Below are positions 1-9,501 of a stretch of 64,000 nucleotides of DNA, in pieces (the first letter of the stretch is position 1; each line of letters starts with the position of its first letter). A model generated the notes under the pieces. The model was not told where the DNA came from, searched no databases, and was given only the letters and a program-made list of their open reading frames with translations. A program made the translations under genes and the position numbers. Source of the stretch: CAXBNB01 sp040151475 (GTDB taxonomy: Bacteria > Bacteroidota > Bacteroidia > Cytophagales > Cyclobacteriaceae); contig NZ_JBDKWG010000138.1 of NCBI RefSeq assembly GCF_040151475.1, positions 62,001-126,000 on the forward strand. Reading direction: 5' to 3'.

Positions 1-318
1 GTCTTGTGTCGCTCTCACCGCAGACACTTCGCTCAACCCAAGGTCTGTAGCAGGGAGTATAAAACCAGGATAAACATGTTTTCCTTTAATGTCAACAACC
101 TTGTACTTTTCTTGTGGCACATTGCTGCTCGCAACAACGGTGATAATACCATTTTCAAAACCAATCGCTGCATTCTCTATTACTTCACCATTTCCCAAAT
201 GAGCTGTTCCATTTACCAATAAGATTGGTTCAGTCTGCTTTTCTCCCGGTGCAGGCACCTGAGCACACAACCCATATCCAAAAGTGATCAATGCTAATAT
301 TGTTAATATCTTCTTCAT
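1..318 (-). CDS. Amidohydrolase-family exported protein, N-terminal part (cut by window start)
   Basis: Reading the minus strand from an ATG at 318 gives an open frame of 106 codons that runs off the window. It starts MKKILTILALITFGYGLCAQ, a clear signal peptide. It continues into the beta-sandwich start of an amidohydrolase: a metal-dependent hydrolase entry pattern with LLVNGTAHLGNGEVIE, then KGKHVYPGFILPATDLGLSE. The usual HxH metal motif after PGF is missing here (LPATD), as it is in the first half of the downstream neighbour. The gene starts only 10 bp past the stop of the 329-3325 gene, so both probably lie on one transcript. Substrate is unknown. Bacteroidota commonly carry such pairs of periplasmic imidazolonepropionase-like amidohydrolases. 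The family call is from the N-terminus only. Confidence 0.7.
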   Translation of the reverse strand, partial: MKKILTILALITFGYGLCAQVPAPGEKQTEPILLVNGTAHLGNGEVIENAAIGFENGIITVVASSNVPQEKYKVVDIKGKHVYPGFILPATDLGLSEVSAVRATQD

Positions 319-328
319 CTTATTATAT

Positions 329-3325
329 TTAATACCCTGATTCCATATCGTCGCAATGGAAATTATAGCTTTTCTCAGGTTTAGGTTCTTGAGTTGACTT
401 GCCTTTAGATTTAGAATCCTTCATTTTCTTTATCAACCTGGCTCGTTCGGTTTTAATGGATTCTCTCAACTGGGCATCTTTTTTCATGTCGTAGTAAACC
501 GTACCCTCTATTATGGTTTTTTCTGCTTTCGCATAAACTGATAAAGGATTATCACTCCAAATGACAAGATCGGCATCCTTTCCTTCTTTGATGCTTCCCA
601 TTCGGTCGTCAAGATGAAGTAACTTCGCCGGATTGAGGGTGACCATTTTCAAAGCCTCTTCCTCCGTCATATCACCATATTTCACAGATTTTGCAGCTTC
701 TTGATTTAGCCTTCTTCCCATCTCTGCATCATCCGAATTGATGGCTACCGTAATTCCCTCATTGTGCATGAGTGCAGCATTGTAAGGAATGGCATAGCGC
801 ACCTCCCATTTGTATGCCCACCAATCAGAGAAAGTACTGGCACCTGCTCCATGAGCTTTCATTTTGTCTGCTACTTTATAGCCCTCTAAAATATGAGTGA
901 AAGTATTGATGTTGAAATCATATTTTTCAGCCACTTTCATCAGCATATTTATTTCTGATTGCACGTAAGAGTGACAGGTGATAAATCTCCTTTTGCGGAT
1001 AATTTCCAACATAGTCTCATGCACCAAATCCTTTCTTGGAGCCTGAGTTTTAACCTTTTCTTTGCCGGATAATTTATTGTAATCATTCCACTCTTTTTCG
1101 TATTCCAACGCATTAGAAAATGCATTGAGATAAACCTGTTCTACACCCATTCTGGTTTGCGGATATCGGGTGGTATGGTCACTCCCCCAGTTGGTTTGTT
1201 TCACATTTTCACCCAGAGCAAATTTGATAAATGGATCAGCATTTTCGATTAACATATTGTTTGCAGATTCTCCCCACTTCAGCTTGATAATGGCTGACTG
1301 CCCTCCAATAGGATTTGCAGAACCATGCAACAGTTGTGATGTAGTAACACCACCGGACAACTGTCTGTAAATATTAATGTCCTCAGGGTTGACAACATCC
1401 TTCATTCTCACCATACCAGAATTAGTCGCTACATCGTTGACACTAAACAATGCAATATGAGAGTGCTCATCAATTATTCCGGGAGTAAGGTGTTTCTCTG
1501 ACCCATCTATTTCTATTGCATCTTTAAAAGAAAGCCCCTTGCCAATTTTTTTAATCTTTCCATCCTGAACCAATACATCAAAATTTTCTACTATCCCCTG
1601 ATTCTCATTGGTCCAGACAGTAATATTTTTGATCAAAAGGGTTTGTTGCTTTGGAATGGTTTTCTGACCATAGGCCGAAAACGGATAAACAATGTCTCCT
1701 GGCTCTTCTGTTTCTACAGGTTCTTCCTTTTCAGTTTTTAATGTATCTGATGTTGGCTTTTCAGGCATATTCTTAAATGTCAGCTGCCAATCAACCCAAT
1801 CCTTATAGGCAATCTGACCATTGCCATTCCATCCGTTTTCTGTTTTCCATCCCGACAACATCACTTTTTCTTTTGTGCCAGGCATGTCATAGTTTAAGGT
1901 AATAAGGTTATTGTCAAACTTATGAGTAAGAGAAGTTTTGGTAGAATCGTTGACAATGATTTGAAATTTAGATTTTTTAGCTTCCACCTTATAAGTGCTG
2001 GTGTCCACTTTCAATTCGTAGATCCCTTCTTTTGGATCCGGTTTATCTTTTTTGACTTCATATCTATTTCCTTTCACCCAGTTTTCCAGTATAATAGACT
2101 CCTCTTCAAAAATATCTTTACTGGTAATAATGAAGTTAGCCAAATAGCCTTTTTTCAAACTACCAATTTTATCGACAGCCTTCACAAGATTAGCGGGAGT
2201 GTAAGTAAGAGATTTAAGAGCCTCTTTTTTAGATAACCCGACAGAAACAGCTTCTCTCAGGTTTTTCAAAAAATCATCTTTGGTTTTTAATCCGCTGGAA
2301 GTGACAGCAAAATCGACATTGTTTTCAACCAGTATTTTCAGGTTGTAGGGCGCAAGCTCCCAATGCTTCATTTGTTTAAGTGAAACCTCTTTTGCCTCAT
2401 AAGGATCATCCAAATTATAAGCTTTAGGGAAATTAACTTGAGTAATGAGGGTTGCATTAGTGTTTTTAACCTCTTTAATATTTTGATACTCACTTCCGTT
2501 TGAATTGATAATATATTGTATTCCAAATTCATCACCAATTTTATCAGCTCGCAAAATTCCATGCTTATTACCCCCATCAAAAAACTGTGGTATCTTTTGG
2601 CTCTCGATCCAGGCCTGCAATGACAGATCTGTATAGGTTTTCGTTTCCGCATACCATTTAGCATCTAAATAAGTTTGCCTCAAAAGTGCCACAGATCCCA
2701 TAAGCGAAGAAGGATAAGCCTGAGTAGAAGTACCCTTGTTGAACGAATAGTGAGCCGCAGCTTTTTCGATCAGAATCGATTCATTCTCGTTTTCATCCAA
2801 TAATAAAACCAACGTAGAAGTACCTCTCGCTATTCCATCGGGGTTTAAGCTCAACACCGTTCCAAATCCTGATTTTCTAAAAACTGAAGCTTGTTTTTTG
2901 TCAGCTGCAAAATGCTCAGACACATTGATGTAAGACTTGATGGCATCATTGGCATTGTAAGCTCCGGGAGTTTCCGGTTTGACCTGGCTAGGATTTCCAC
3001 TTCCTTTGCCTGGTTTGGGTTTAGAAAAACCATAGTTGGTATTTAAGTCAATAAATGACGGGTATATGTACTTGCCTCCACAATCTACCACAGTATATTC
3101 CTTTGAAAAATTTATGTCTTTGCCAACGTTTACCACTTTCCCCTCTTTAATCAATAGTGTGGCAGAATCGATAGATGTTTGATAATCTATAAATATTTTG
3201 GCATTTATAAATGCGTAAGACTTCTGATGATAATCTCTAACTCCATTGTAAGGGAAATTATCCTGAGAAAAAGCAACAGCCATACCAACCAAGCACAGTG
3301 CTATCAGTAGAAATATTTTTTTCAT
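329..3325 (-). CDS. Exported double-domain amidohydrolase (imidazolonepropionase-like)
   Basis: This 998-residue protein starts with a signal peptide (MKKIFLLIALCLVGMAVAFS) and carries two amidohydrolase modules. The first (about residues 25-435) has the fold's landmarks but reads YPSFIDLNTNYG where the HxH metal ligands should be, so it is probably not catalytic. The second (about 605-970) has DEHSH with His621 and His623, further His residues in ITCHSY and FTHILEG, and Asp865 in NSDD, so its metal site looks complete. The tail (about 965-998) is rich in Lys, Ser and Glu. The likely role is periplasmic hydrolysis of a cyclic amide or a peptide-like bond; the substrate cannot be told. It is the first gene of a tandem with the 1-318 amidohydrolase. 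A TAATTTTG sequence lies directly upstream of the start (3330-3337). Confidence 0.85.
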   Translation of the reverse strand: MKKIFLLIALCLVGMAVAFSQDNFPYNGVRDYHQKSYAFINAKIFIDYQTSIDSATLLIKEGKVVNVGKDINFSKEYTVVDCGGKYIYPSFIDLNTNYGFSKPKPGKGSGNPSQVKPETPGAYNANDAIKSYINVSEHFAADKKQASVFRKSGFGTVLSLNPDGIARGTSTLVLLLDENENESILIEKAAAHYSFNKGTSTQAYPSSLMGSVALLRQTYLDAKWYAETKTYTDLSLQAWIESQKIPQFFDGGNKHGILRADKIGDEFGIQYIINSNGSEYQNIKEVKNTNATLITQVNFPKAYNLDDPYEAKEVSLKQMKHWELAPYNLKILVENNVDFAVTSSGLKTKDDFLKNLREAVSVGLSKKEALKSLTYTPANLVKAVDKIGSLKKGYLANFIITSKDIFEEESIILENWVKGNRYEVKKDKPDPKEGIYELKVDTSTYKVEAKKSKFQIIVNDSTKTSLTHKFDNNLITLNYDMPGTKEKVMLSGWKTENGWNGNGQIAYKDWVDWQLTFKNMPEKPTSDTLKTEKEEPVETEEPGDIVYPFSAYGQKTIPKQQTLLIKNITVWTNENQGIVENFDVLVQDGKIKKIGKGLSFKDAIEIDGSEKHLTPGIIDEHSHIALFSVNDVATNSGMVRMKDVVNPEDINIYRQLSGGVTTSQLLHGSANPIGGQSAIIKLKWGESANNMLIENADPFIKFALGENVKQTNWGSDHTTRYPQTRMGVEQVYLNAFSNALEYEKEWNDYNKLSGKEKVKTQAPRKDLVHETMLEIIRKRRFITCHSYVQSEINMLMKVAEKYDFNINTFTHILEGYKVADKMKAHGAGASTFSDWWAYKWEVRYAIPYNAALMHNEGITVAINSDDAEMGRRLNQEAAKSVKYGDMTEEEALKMVTLNPAKLLHLDDRMGSIKEGKDADLVIWSDNPLSVYAKAEKTIIEGTVYYDMKKDAQLRESIKTERARLIKKMKDSKSKGKSTQEPKPEKSYNFHCDDMESGY

Positions 3326-3426
3326 AGGGCAAAATTAAAGCTACAATATACTCTAAAACTGATTTGTAAGGAATGGTAAATTACATGAATGGTGGTATTA
3401 TATTTTTTTATGAAAAGGTATAAAAA

Positions 3427-3449
3427 AAGGTGCCTTCAAAAGACACCTT
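3427..3449 (-). terminator. Intrinsic terminator of the 3479-8101 gene
   Basis: On the minus strand, just after the stop of the large surface protein gene, an AAGGTG/CACCTT stem with an inner CTT/AAG extension is followed by a run of seven T residues (read at 3422-3428). It separates this gene from the amidohydrolase pair. Confidence 0.75.
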
Positions 3450-3478
3450 CAAAAATCAAAATGATATTACGCTATTTC

Positions 3479-6400
3479 TTATCTCTCAATAAGAATCCTT
3501 GTTGTTGTGGAGCGTAGATTTGATTCCAATTTTAATAGATAAATTCCTGTCTTGAGGTTGCTTATATCTAATTGTTTGTTTTCACCCAATATAGATTTGG
3601 ACAATATTTTTATGCCACGTAAATCATATACACCAGCATTTATACTTTCATAACCAGTTGCCTCTATATTGATAAATTCATAAGCAGGGTTTGGATAAAT
3701 ATTCACACCCATCAATTCATCTTCAATACTGGCAGGTACAGCTACTTCGAAAGATGTGGATTCTGTTGCTTCATTGTAGTTTTCATTTCCGGCTTGTGAT
3801 ACAGTAACCGTTACAGTACCTACCGTTCCATCCAAAGTAATCGTAGTTCCCGACAATGTTGCCGGACCTGTTATCGAATAGGTCAATTCCAGACCAGAAT
3901 TTACAGAAGCCACCACATCAAAATCTATATCAGAGGTGATCTTAGTAGGAATCTGATTGATGGTAATGGTCTGATCTCCTTTCAAAACATTGAATGTTTG
4001 TTCCACATCAGGTGCAGCAAAATAATCCGCATCTCCAGATTGAGTCGCCCTGATAGTTATACTTCCTGTGCCATTTATTTTCAATGTATTTCCTGTAACT
4101 GTAGCCAAACCGGATACTACCTCAAAACTTACTGCAAGACTACTAGAAGCTGTTGCTACCAAATCAAAATCAGGATCACCGAAATTCTTATCCTCTAAAG
4201 CATTGAAGGTAATTGTCTGATCAAGTTTATCTTCTTCTACTGTGACAATAGCTGAAGCCGTAGCACTATTGCCATGTCCATCCTGAACAGTAAGGATAAC
4301 CGTATTCTCGCCAAGATTTATGTCGTTAAATGATGAAACATTCAGGCTTAAGGTTACATTTCCACAGTTGTCATACGAGCCATTATCCACTTCTGTCGCC
4401 GAAATTGTTGCATTGTTGTTATCATCCAAATACACTGTTATGCTTTGAGCAACTGCTACTGGTGGCAAATTATCTTCTACAGTAACAATAGCTGTAGTGG
4501 TTGAGCTGTTGCCGCTTTCATCTGTCACGGTCAAAATCACCTGATTATCAGGTGCTTCGTTGATTGGCTCAGCAATCACCACACTTGAGGGCTTAATCGA
4601 TGATGGCCCGACTATGAGGCTGTTGCAACTAAAGCTTGTTTTATTCAAACTTAAGGTCAAATTGGATTGGGAAGTACAATTGTCTGTAGAACCATTGTTG
4701 ATATCTGATGCAGAAACAGTAGCATTTCCATCTTCATCCAACTCCACCGTGATGTCTTTTGCAATTGCTACCGGAGCTATATTATCAAGAACTGTAACAA
4801 TGGCAGTTGCAGTTGCAATATTGCCACTCTCATCCGTTACTGTTAATATTACCGTATTGTCAGGGGCATCTATAACTACCGCAGTTTCTCCTATTACAAG
4901 CCCTCCATCATTATTAGATGATTTTGAAAGATCGGTAATATCATCACATGTGAATACTGATTTATCAATGCTTAAAGTCAAATTAGCAGCCTGAGTACAG
5001 TTGTCAAAGGAATTGTTATTGACAGAAGCTGGAGTAATAGTGACAGAACCATTGTCGTCAAGATAAACAGTAATGTTTCTGGCAACAGCAGTTGGTGAAA
5101 TTACATCCTGTACAGTAATTGAAGCTGGTACTGAAGATTGATTTCCACTTGCATCAGTTGCTGTAAAAGTCACAGTATTTACCCCAACATCAGCGCAAGA
5201 AAAAGTAGTTCTATTGAGCGAATAAGTCAATCCACCTGAACAGTTGTCAGACGAGCCATTGTCAAGTGCTGAGGGGATAACCGTAGCATTTCCGTTTTCA
5301 TCCAGTTGCAGTGTTACGTTTTGAGCAACTGCCACTGGATCAATGGTGTCTTCTATTGTTACTGATGCTGTAGCAGTAGCTGTATTTCCCAGTACATCTT
5401 CAACTGTTAAACTCACAGTATTGACACCAAGATCAGCACATGTAAAGGATGTTTTATCCAGACTTAGCACTAATTCTCCTACTGAAGTACAATTGTCTGT
5501 CGAACCATTATTTACATCAGAAGTTGAAATGGTGGCATTACCCGTAGCATCTAACTGCACTACAATGTCTTGTGCAACAGCCTGCACAGAATTGTCTATT
5601 ACTGTCACTGTAGCAGCGGAACTGTATTGAGCTCCTCCATTTGTCACTGTAGCTGTTAATGTCACCGTATTTGCTCCTAAATCAGTACAAGAAAAGGTGG
5701 TTTTATCAAGACTCCACTCAAATGCTGCACCGCACTCAACTACGGTAGCATTATCTATTTCTTCAGGGGTCAAAGTATAATTTCCTGTTGCATCCAATGC
5801 AACAGTAATATCTTGAGTAAGCACATCTATGGCAGTAGGAACAACATAAAATTCAAATGCACCCATATCCAAAGTTGTGTTAACACGGGCTGCACCGGAC
5901 AAATCATTACCTGGCAATAAAAGTCCTTCTGCTGATCCTGCATCGACCGCAGGAGATGAGCAGGTAAGTGTAAAATCATCATTATCAGCATCAGTAAACA
6001 ATGGATCTGAATCGATACCATTTTGCTGTCCTCCTTCAACTATGCTATTAGTAACCGTTGAACCAGAAGAAGTGACTGCAAAGGGAGTCGCACTTCCATT
6101 GCCATAGATTATCGAATTTCTAATTTTGCTATTCCCTGCATTCAACATGGTAATGGCATTTCCATTTGCCCCTGTGTTTTTTGTCATGGTTGTATTTACC
6201 ATTTCAAAATCCAAACCTGTAGTGTTTCCACCATTTGCTGTACTTGCTCCAAGGTATAAACATGAAGCTGCTGTTGCTGACGTATTGTTGTAAAACAAAC
6301 TATTGGAAATAGATCCTTTCCCATAGATGGTATAACCACTGGAGCCTGAAAAAATCATAGCTGTCAATTCCTTAGAATAATTGTTTCGGATAATGCATGA

Positions 6401-8101
6401 TTCAAAATCTACATCAGCCGCAAGATTCAGTACCCCACAAGGTGTAAATGGGGAAAACACAGCTACACTGGAACCTGTGTTTTTTTCCAAAATACAATTT
6501 CTAACAGTGGCTGTTAACATGTGTGAAGAAGCATAAGGATTGACATATATCGCTCCTCCCCTGGTATCGTAATACTGACTGGCTGCTGCTGTCGCACAGT
6601 TGTTGCTGGTACTGCCATTGGCATTTCCACCAGATATGGTAAAGCCATCAATTCCAATATTTTGTGCATTACCCCTGATGCTAACCACATGATAAGAATT
6701 GTCCTGACGGGTTGATTCAATATCAGTAATTACGTCATTGTCATTTCCTAGTAAATCGCCACTAAGAATGGTGACATTTGTTTTTACATCTCTTTCCGAA
6801 AGATTCGTTTCCGTGCCATCAAAACCGCCATACAGCACTACATTGTTTGGAATGTTAAAAGTACCTTTTCGATCCGAAACATGGGGAGTATAAGTGCCAG
6901 CTGCCACCCAAATAGGTTTTGTACCAGTAGCTAACGGCAAGGCTGTTTGCAAATCCGTATAGGCATCCGCCCATGAAGAACCGTCGTTGGCACCAGTAGC
7001 ACTTTTATCTACGTATAGTATGCCTTCCAAAGTAGTGAATGTTCCTTTTGGCGACCAGTCAGTAACTGTATTGCCACAGTTGCTCCTGATATATACATCA
7101 TAGGTAGTGTTGGCAGTAAGACCAGTAATGGTGTGATTGTTTGTCGCTATACCAGAAATGGTTGTTCCATTAACCACATTATCACCCGTAGCTACATAAG
7201 CCAAATCCCAGGATGAAGATAATGGATCATCGTACCAGGATGCAGTACCCGAAGCACTTCCGGTACTTACTATTTCTACTGACAATGGAGGAGAGCATAC
7301 ACCCTCTCTTGCAAGTACCTGTATTTCACTGGCACTTAGCAACTTTCCATACAAACGGATATCATCCAGAGATTCTAAGTATCTCTCTGTAGAATTTAGC
7401 CCTCTGCTGTTACCAAAGGTAATGTAACCTGATGGTGTAAGATCCCAATAAAGACCTGTACGGCTTCCGATTGGAGTACTCACAGTTTGTGCATTTTCCT
7501 GAATTCCGTCTATATATATCTTATAATCATAATTGACGAAGTAATCATACCTCTGATAGGGCCCGTTAAAAAAACTATATTGATATCCATGTGCAGAAAA
7601 TGTTACATGATGCCATTGACCATCGGCTATTGTGGTTGAACTTAATACATCATTGTAACCGGAATAACCTGTAGTACCAGCTGCGGTATTGCTCCAGTGA
7701 TTGTACAGATAATTGGCAGCCAAACCTACCTTGCCATTTTTTAGAAAAGTGTACCAACCAATCTGACTAGAGTTTTCAGCCGATGTAGTTCTTGAACTTT
7801 GGTCGATGATCACTCTTTTTGCTCCATCGTTAGTGCTTGTTTTCACCCAAAAACTAATGGTAATGTCCGTATCTGCTATACCCGTAGTACGCAATATATC
7901 CCCATTTAGGCTGATGGCATTGGACGGATCGGACAAACGATCAGTCTCTACAGTTAATGCTGAACCTACATGTGTCAATTGGGTTGTTCCGGTAAGGCTT
8001 CCTCCGGTAAACTTATATTCACCTTTAAGTTCCTCTGTAGGTATTTGTCCATAAACTATGGTGCTTATGAACATACTTAAAATTAGTATTGATTTTTTCA
8101 T
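3479..8101 (-). CDS. Giant T9SS-exported surface protein (LamG, Fn3, beta-helix, HYR-like repeats)
   Basis: The 1540-residue protein has a signal peptide (MKKSILILSMFISTIVYGQ). A concanavalin/LamG-like domain follows (about 25-265). A fibronectin-III-like segment (about 270-357) ends in TYDVYIRSNCG. A parallel beta-helix region (about 360-745) begins ILYVDKSATGANDGSSW. Six HYR-like repeats (about 750-1292) carry the DNGSxDNC motif, and two MBG-like repeats beginning DQTIT occupy about 1293-1455. The last 80 residues (VNIYPNP to the end) are a typical type IX sorting domain, so it should be exported by T9SS and attached to the cell surface or released. The domain mix suggests adhesion or glycan binding; no catalytic domain is evident. 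Its own promoter and terminator suggest a single-gene transcript. Repeats 4 and 5 carry extra inserts. Confidence 0.85.
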   Translation of the reverse strand: MKKSILILSMFISTIVYGQIPTEELKGEYKFTGGSLTGTTQLTHVGSALTVETDRLSDPSNAISLNGDILRTTGIADTDITISFWVKTSTNDGAKRVIIDQSSRTTSAENSSQIGWYTFLKNGKVGLAANYLYNHWSNTAAGTTGYSGYNDVLSSTTIADGQWHHVTFSAHGYQYSFFNGPYQRYDYFVNYDYKIYIDGIQENAQTVSTPIGSRTGLYWDLTPSGYITFGNSRGLNSTERYLESLDDIRLYGKLLSASEIQVLAREGVCSPPLSVEIVSTGSASGTASWYDDPLSSSWDLAYVATGDNVVNGTTISGIATNNHTITGLTANTTYDVYIRSNCGNTVTDWSPKGTFTTLEGILYVDKSATGANDGSSWADAYTDLQTALPLATGTKPIWVAAGTYTPHVSDRKGTFNIPNNVVLYGGFDGTETNLSERDVKTNVTILSGDLLGNDNDVITDIESTRQDNSYHVVSIRGNAQNIGIDGFTISGGNANGSTSNNCATAAASQYYDTRGGAIYVNPYASSHMLTATVRNCILEKNTGSSVAVFSPFTPCGVLNLAADVDFESCIIRNNYSKELTAMIFSGSSGYTIYGKGSISNSLFYNNTSATAASCLYLGASTANGGNTTGLDFEMVNTTMTKNTGANGNAITMLNAGNSKIRNSIIYGNGSATPFAVTSSGSTVTNSIVEGGQQNGIDSDPLFTDADNDDFTLTCSSPAVDAGSAEGLLLPGNDLSGAARVNTTLDMGAFEFYVVPTAIDVLTQDITVALDATGNYTLTPEEIDNATVVECGAAFEWSLDKTTFSCTDLGANTVTLTATVTNGGAQYSSAATVTVIDNSVQAVAQDIVVQLDATGNATISTSDVNNGSTDNCTSVGELVLSLDKTSFTCADLGVNTVSLTVEDVLGNTATATASVTIEDTIDPVAVAQNVTLQLDENGNATVIPSALDNGSSDNCSGGLTYSLNRTTFSCADVGVNTVTFTATDASGNQSSVPASITVQDVISPTAVARNITVYLDDNGSVTITPASVNNNSFDNCTQAANLTLSIDKSVFTCDDITDLSKSSNNDGGLVIGETAVVIDAPDNTVILTVTDESGNIATATAIVTVLDNIAPVAIAKDITVELDEDGNATVSASDINNGSTDNCTSQSNLTLSLNKTSFSCNSLIVGPSSIKPSSVVIAEPINEAPDNQVILTVTDESGNSSTTTAIVTVEDNLPPVAVAQSITVYLDDNNNATISATEVDNGSYDNCGNVTLSLNVSSFNDINLGENTVILTVQDGHGNSATASAIVTVEEDKLDQTITFNALEDKNFGDPDFDLVATASSSLAVSFEVVSGLATVTGNTLKINGTGSITIRATQSGDADYFAAPDVEQTFNVLKGDQTITINQIPTKITSDIDFDVVASVNSGLELTYSITGPATLSGTTITLDGTVGTVTVTVSQAGNENYNEATESTSFEVAVPASIEDELMGVNIYPNPAYEFINIEATGYESINAGVYDLRGIKILSKSILGENKQLDISNLKTGIYLLKLESNLRSTTTRILIER
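4230..5850 (-). repeat. Six tandem HYR-like protein repeats within the surface protein gene
   Basis: About 545 codons encode six repeats of roughly 80-105 residues. Each has a VAxxITVxLD strand, a DNGSxDNC turn, a LSLDKTSFxC strand and a closing NTVxLTVxDxxGN strand. The fourth and fifth repeats have insertions after the second Cys. The sixth lacks that Cys (SSFNDINLG). The copies are diverged enough that no exact long DNA repeat stands out. Confidence 0.8.
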
Positions 8102-8129
8102 GGTATATTGATTGATATAAAATCCATAT

Positions 8130-8137
8130 CAAACATA
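8130..8137 (-). promoter_or_regulatory. Candidate -7 box for the 3479-8101 gene
   Basis: The minus strand reads TATGTTTG, which fits the Bacteroidota -7 consensus TAnnTTTG. It ends 28 bp before the ATG, giving a short plausible leader. No good -33 TTTG was seen at the usual spacing. Confidence 0.4.
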
Positions 8138-8228
8138 CACATGAGACCAATCGGAATTTTTTGGTTTTGAAAATTCGTAAGCCCTTACCGAGAATTCGTT
8201 ACAAACTATTTAAAGTTCGTATTTGTTG

Positions 8229-9248
8229 TTAATTCTTTTTCCTTATTATATCCACCAAACATTTGACCCAGGTAGGATGGGTATTCAGGCTTTCTACCAA
8301 ATCCCATGAATCGCCACCTGCCTCAATAAATTGCTCTTTGTACGTTTCTCCAACTTCAAGAGTTGTTTCAAGACAATCAGAAATAAATGCAGGAGAAAAT
8401 ACAAGTACATTCTTTACTCCGCCTGTAGCCAATTCAGCAATTAGGTGATCCGTGTATGGTTTTATCCATGGTGTTTTGCCCAGCCTTGATTGAAATGACA
8501 CTGTATATTTTTCCTGAGGAATATTCAACCTTTGAGCTAATAACTTTGACGTTTCGAAACATTGTGCCCTGTAACAATACTTGTTGTGAGCACCATAGTT
8601 GTTACAGCATTCTCCAAGCTTACAGGTTTTGATTTCTGCTTTGAGGATTTGTCTTTCCGGCAAACCATGATAACTAAATACATAATGGTCGTATTCTTTC
8701 TCTTTCATGAACACTGAAGCCCTTTCTTCAATGGTCTTCAAGAATAAATCGTTATCAAAAAAATTGTTTACATAATTCAACTCTGGAATGACCTGCCATT
8801 GACCGACTACTCTATTCACTTCTTCAATAACAGATCCGGTACTTGCAGAAGCATATTGAGGAAATAGAGGAATTATCAAGATGCTATTCACTCCTTGTTT
8901 TTTCAAACGATCCAGAGCACTCTCCACTGAAGGGTTTTGATACCTCATAGCCAATTCCACAGCATATTCATCACCCACAGATTCTTGCACCAGTTGAGTT
9001 AAATCCTCTCCATAATACTTCAATGGTGAGCCTCGTTCATCCCAAAGCCTCTGGTATTCTTTTGCCGATTTAGGCCCTCTGATCGGAGCAATGATCAAAT
9101 TGATGAGCATCCAACGATTCAAATAAGGAATATCGATAACTCGTCCATCCATTAAAAATTCTCTTAGATATCTTCTGACAGAAGATGTGCCAGGATCATC
9201 CGGTGTACCCAGATTGACAAGAAGTACTCCCTTTTTGGATTTAGTCAT
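8229..9248 (-). CDS. hemH: Ferrochelatase
   Basis: This 339-residue protein is a full-length HemH, which inserts ferrous iron into protoporphyrin IX in the last step of protoheme synthesis. The N-terminus (GVLLVNLGTPDDP) and the segment WDERGSPL are family signatures. The catalytic His is His194 in VFSYHGLPERQ. The conserved C-terminal stretch SFQSRLGKTPWIKPYT and the metal-side SDCLETTLE are present. A Cys-rich segment (KLGECC and YCYRAQC) resembles the loop seen in many bacterial ferrochelatases. No other heme gene lies nearby, so it appears to be a single-gene unit read away from the 9502 gene. The start codon has a TAATTTTG box about 19 bp upstream. Confidence 0.95.
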   Translation of the reverse strand: MTKSKKGVLLVNLGTPDDPGTSSVRRYLREFLMDGRVIDIPYLNRWMLINLIIAPIRGPKSAKEYQRLWDERGSPLKYYGEDLTQLVQESVGDEYAVELAMRYQNPSVESALDRLKKQGVNSILIIPLFPQYASASTGSVIEEVNRVVGQWQVIPELNYVNNFFDNDLFLKTIEERASVFMKEKEYDHYVFSYHGLPERQILKAEIKTCKLGECCNNYGAHNKYCYRAQCFETSKLLAQRLNIPQEKYTVSFQSRLGKTPWIKPYTDHLIAELATGGVKNVLVFSPAFISDCLETTLEVGETYKEQFIEAGGDSWDLVESLNTHPTWVKCLVDIIRKKN

Positions 9249-9266
9249 ATGCTTAAATTAAGATTC

Positions 9267-9274
9267 CAAAATTA
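9267..9274 (-). promoter_or_regulatory. Candidate -7 box for hemH
   Basis: TAATTTTG on the minus strand matches TAnnTTTG and ends 18 bp before the hemH ATG. The nearest TTTG upstream is about 31 bp away, too far for a standard -33 element, so only the -7 half is supported. Confidence 0.4.
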
Positions 9275-9501
9275 ATTGGTAGTACTTAATTATTCGATGA
9301 ATACGCAAAAAACGTCTTAAAATTAAAAATCCGATTTTATCAAGCCAAAGTTTCACCATATAGCTGCCTGTTAAACAAGCCACCTGATCAAGATTATCTC
9401 TTTATTCTTTTTCTCCAAAAAAGTGACAAAACACCCTTCAAACCCTTTTCAACAGATTTTATTCAGAATTAGACTCTTATTTTATTAAAAAATTAAATCT
9501 T

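Noticed and set aside
4..222. Plus-strand frame at the window start
   Set aside because: It is antisense to the amidohydrolase partial gene on the minus strand, which has a signal peptide and a continuous fold.
4230..5850. Possible CRISPR-like repeats
   Set aside because: The repetition is at protein level in a single reading frame, with no identical short repeats and spacers.
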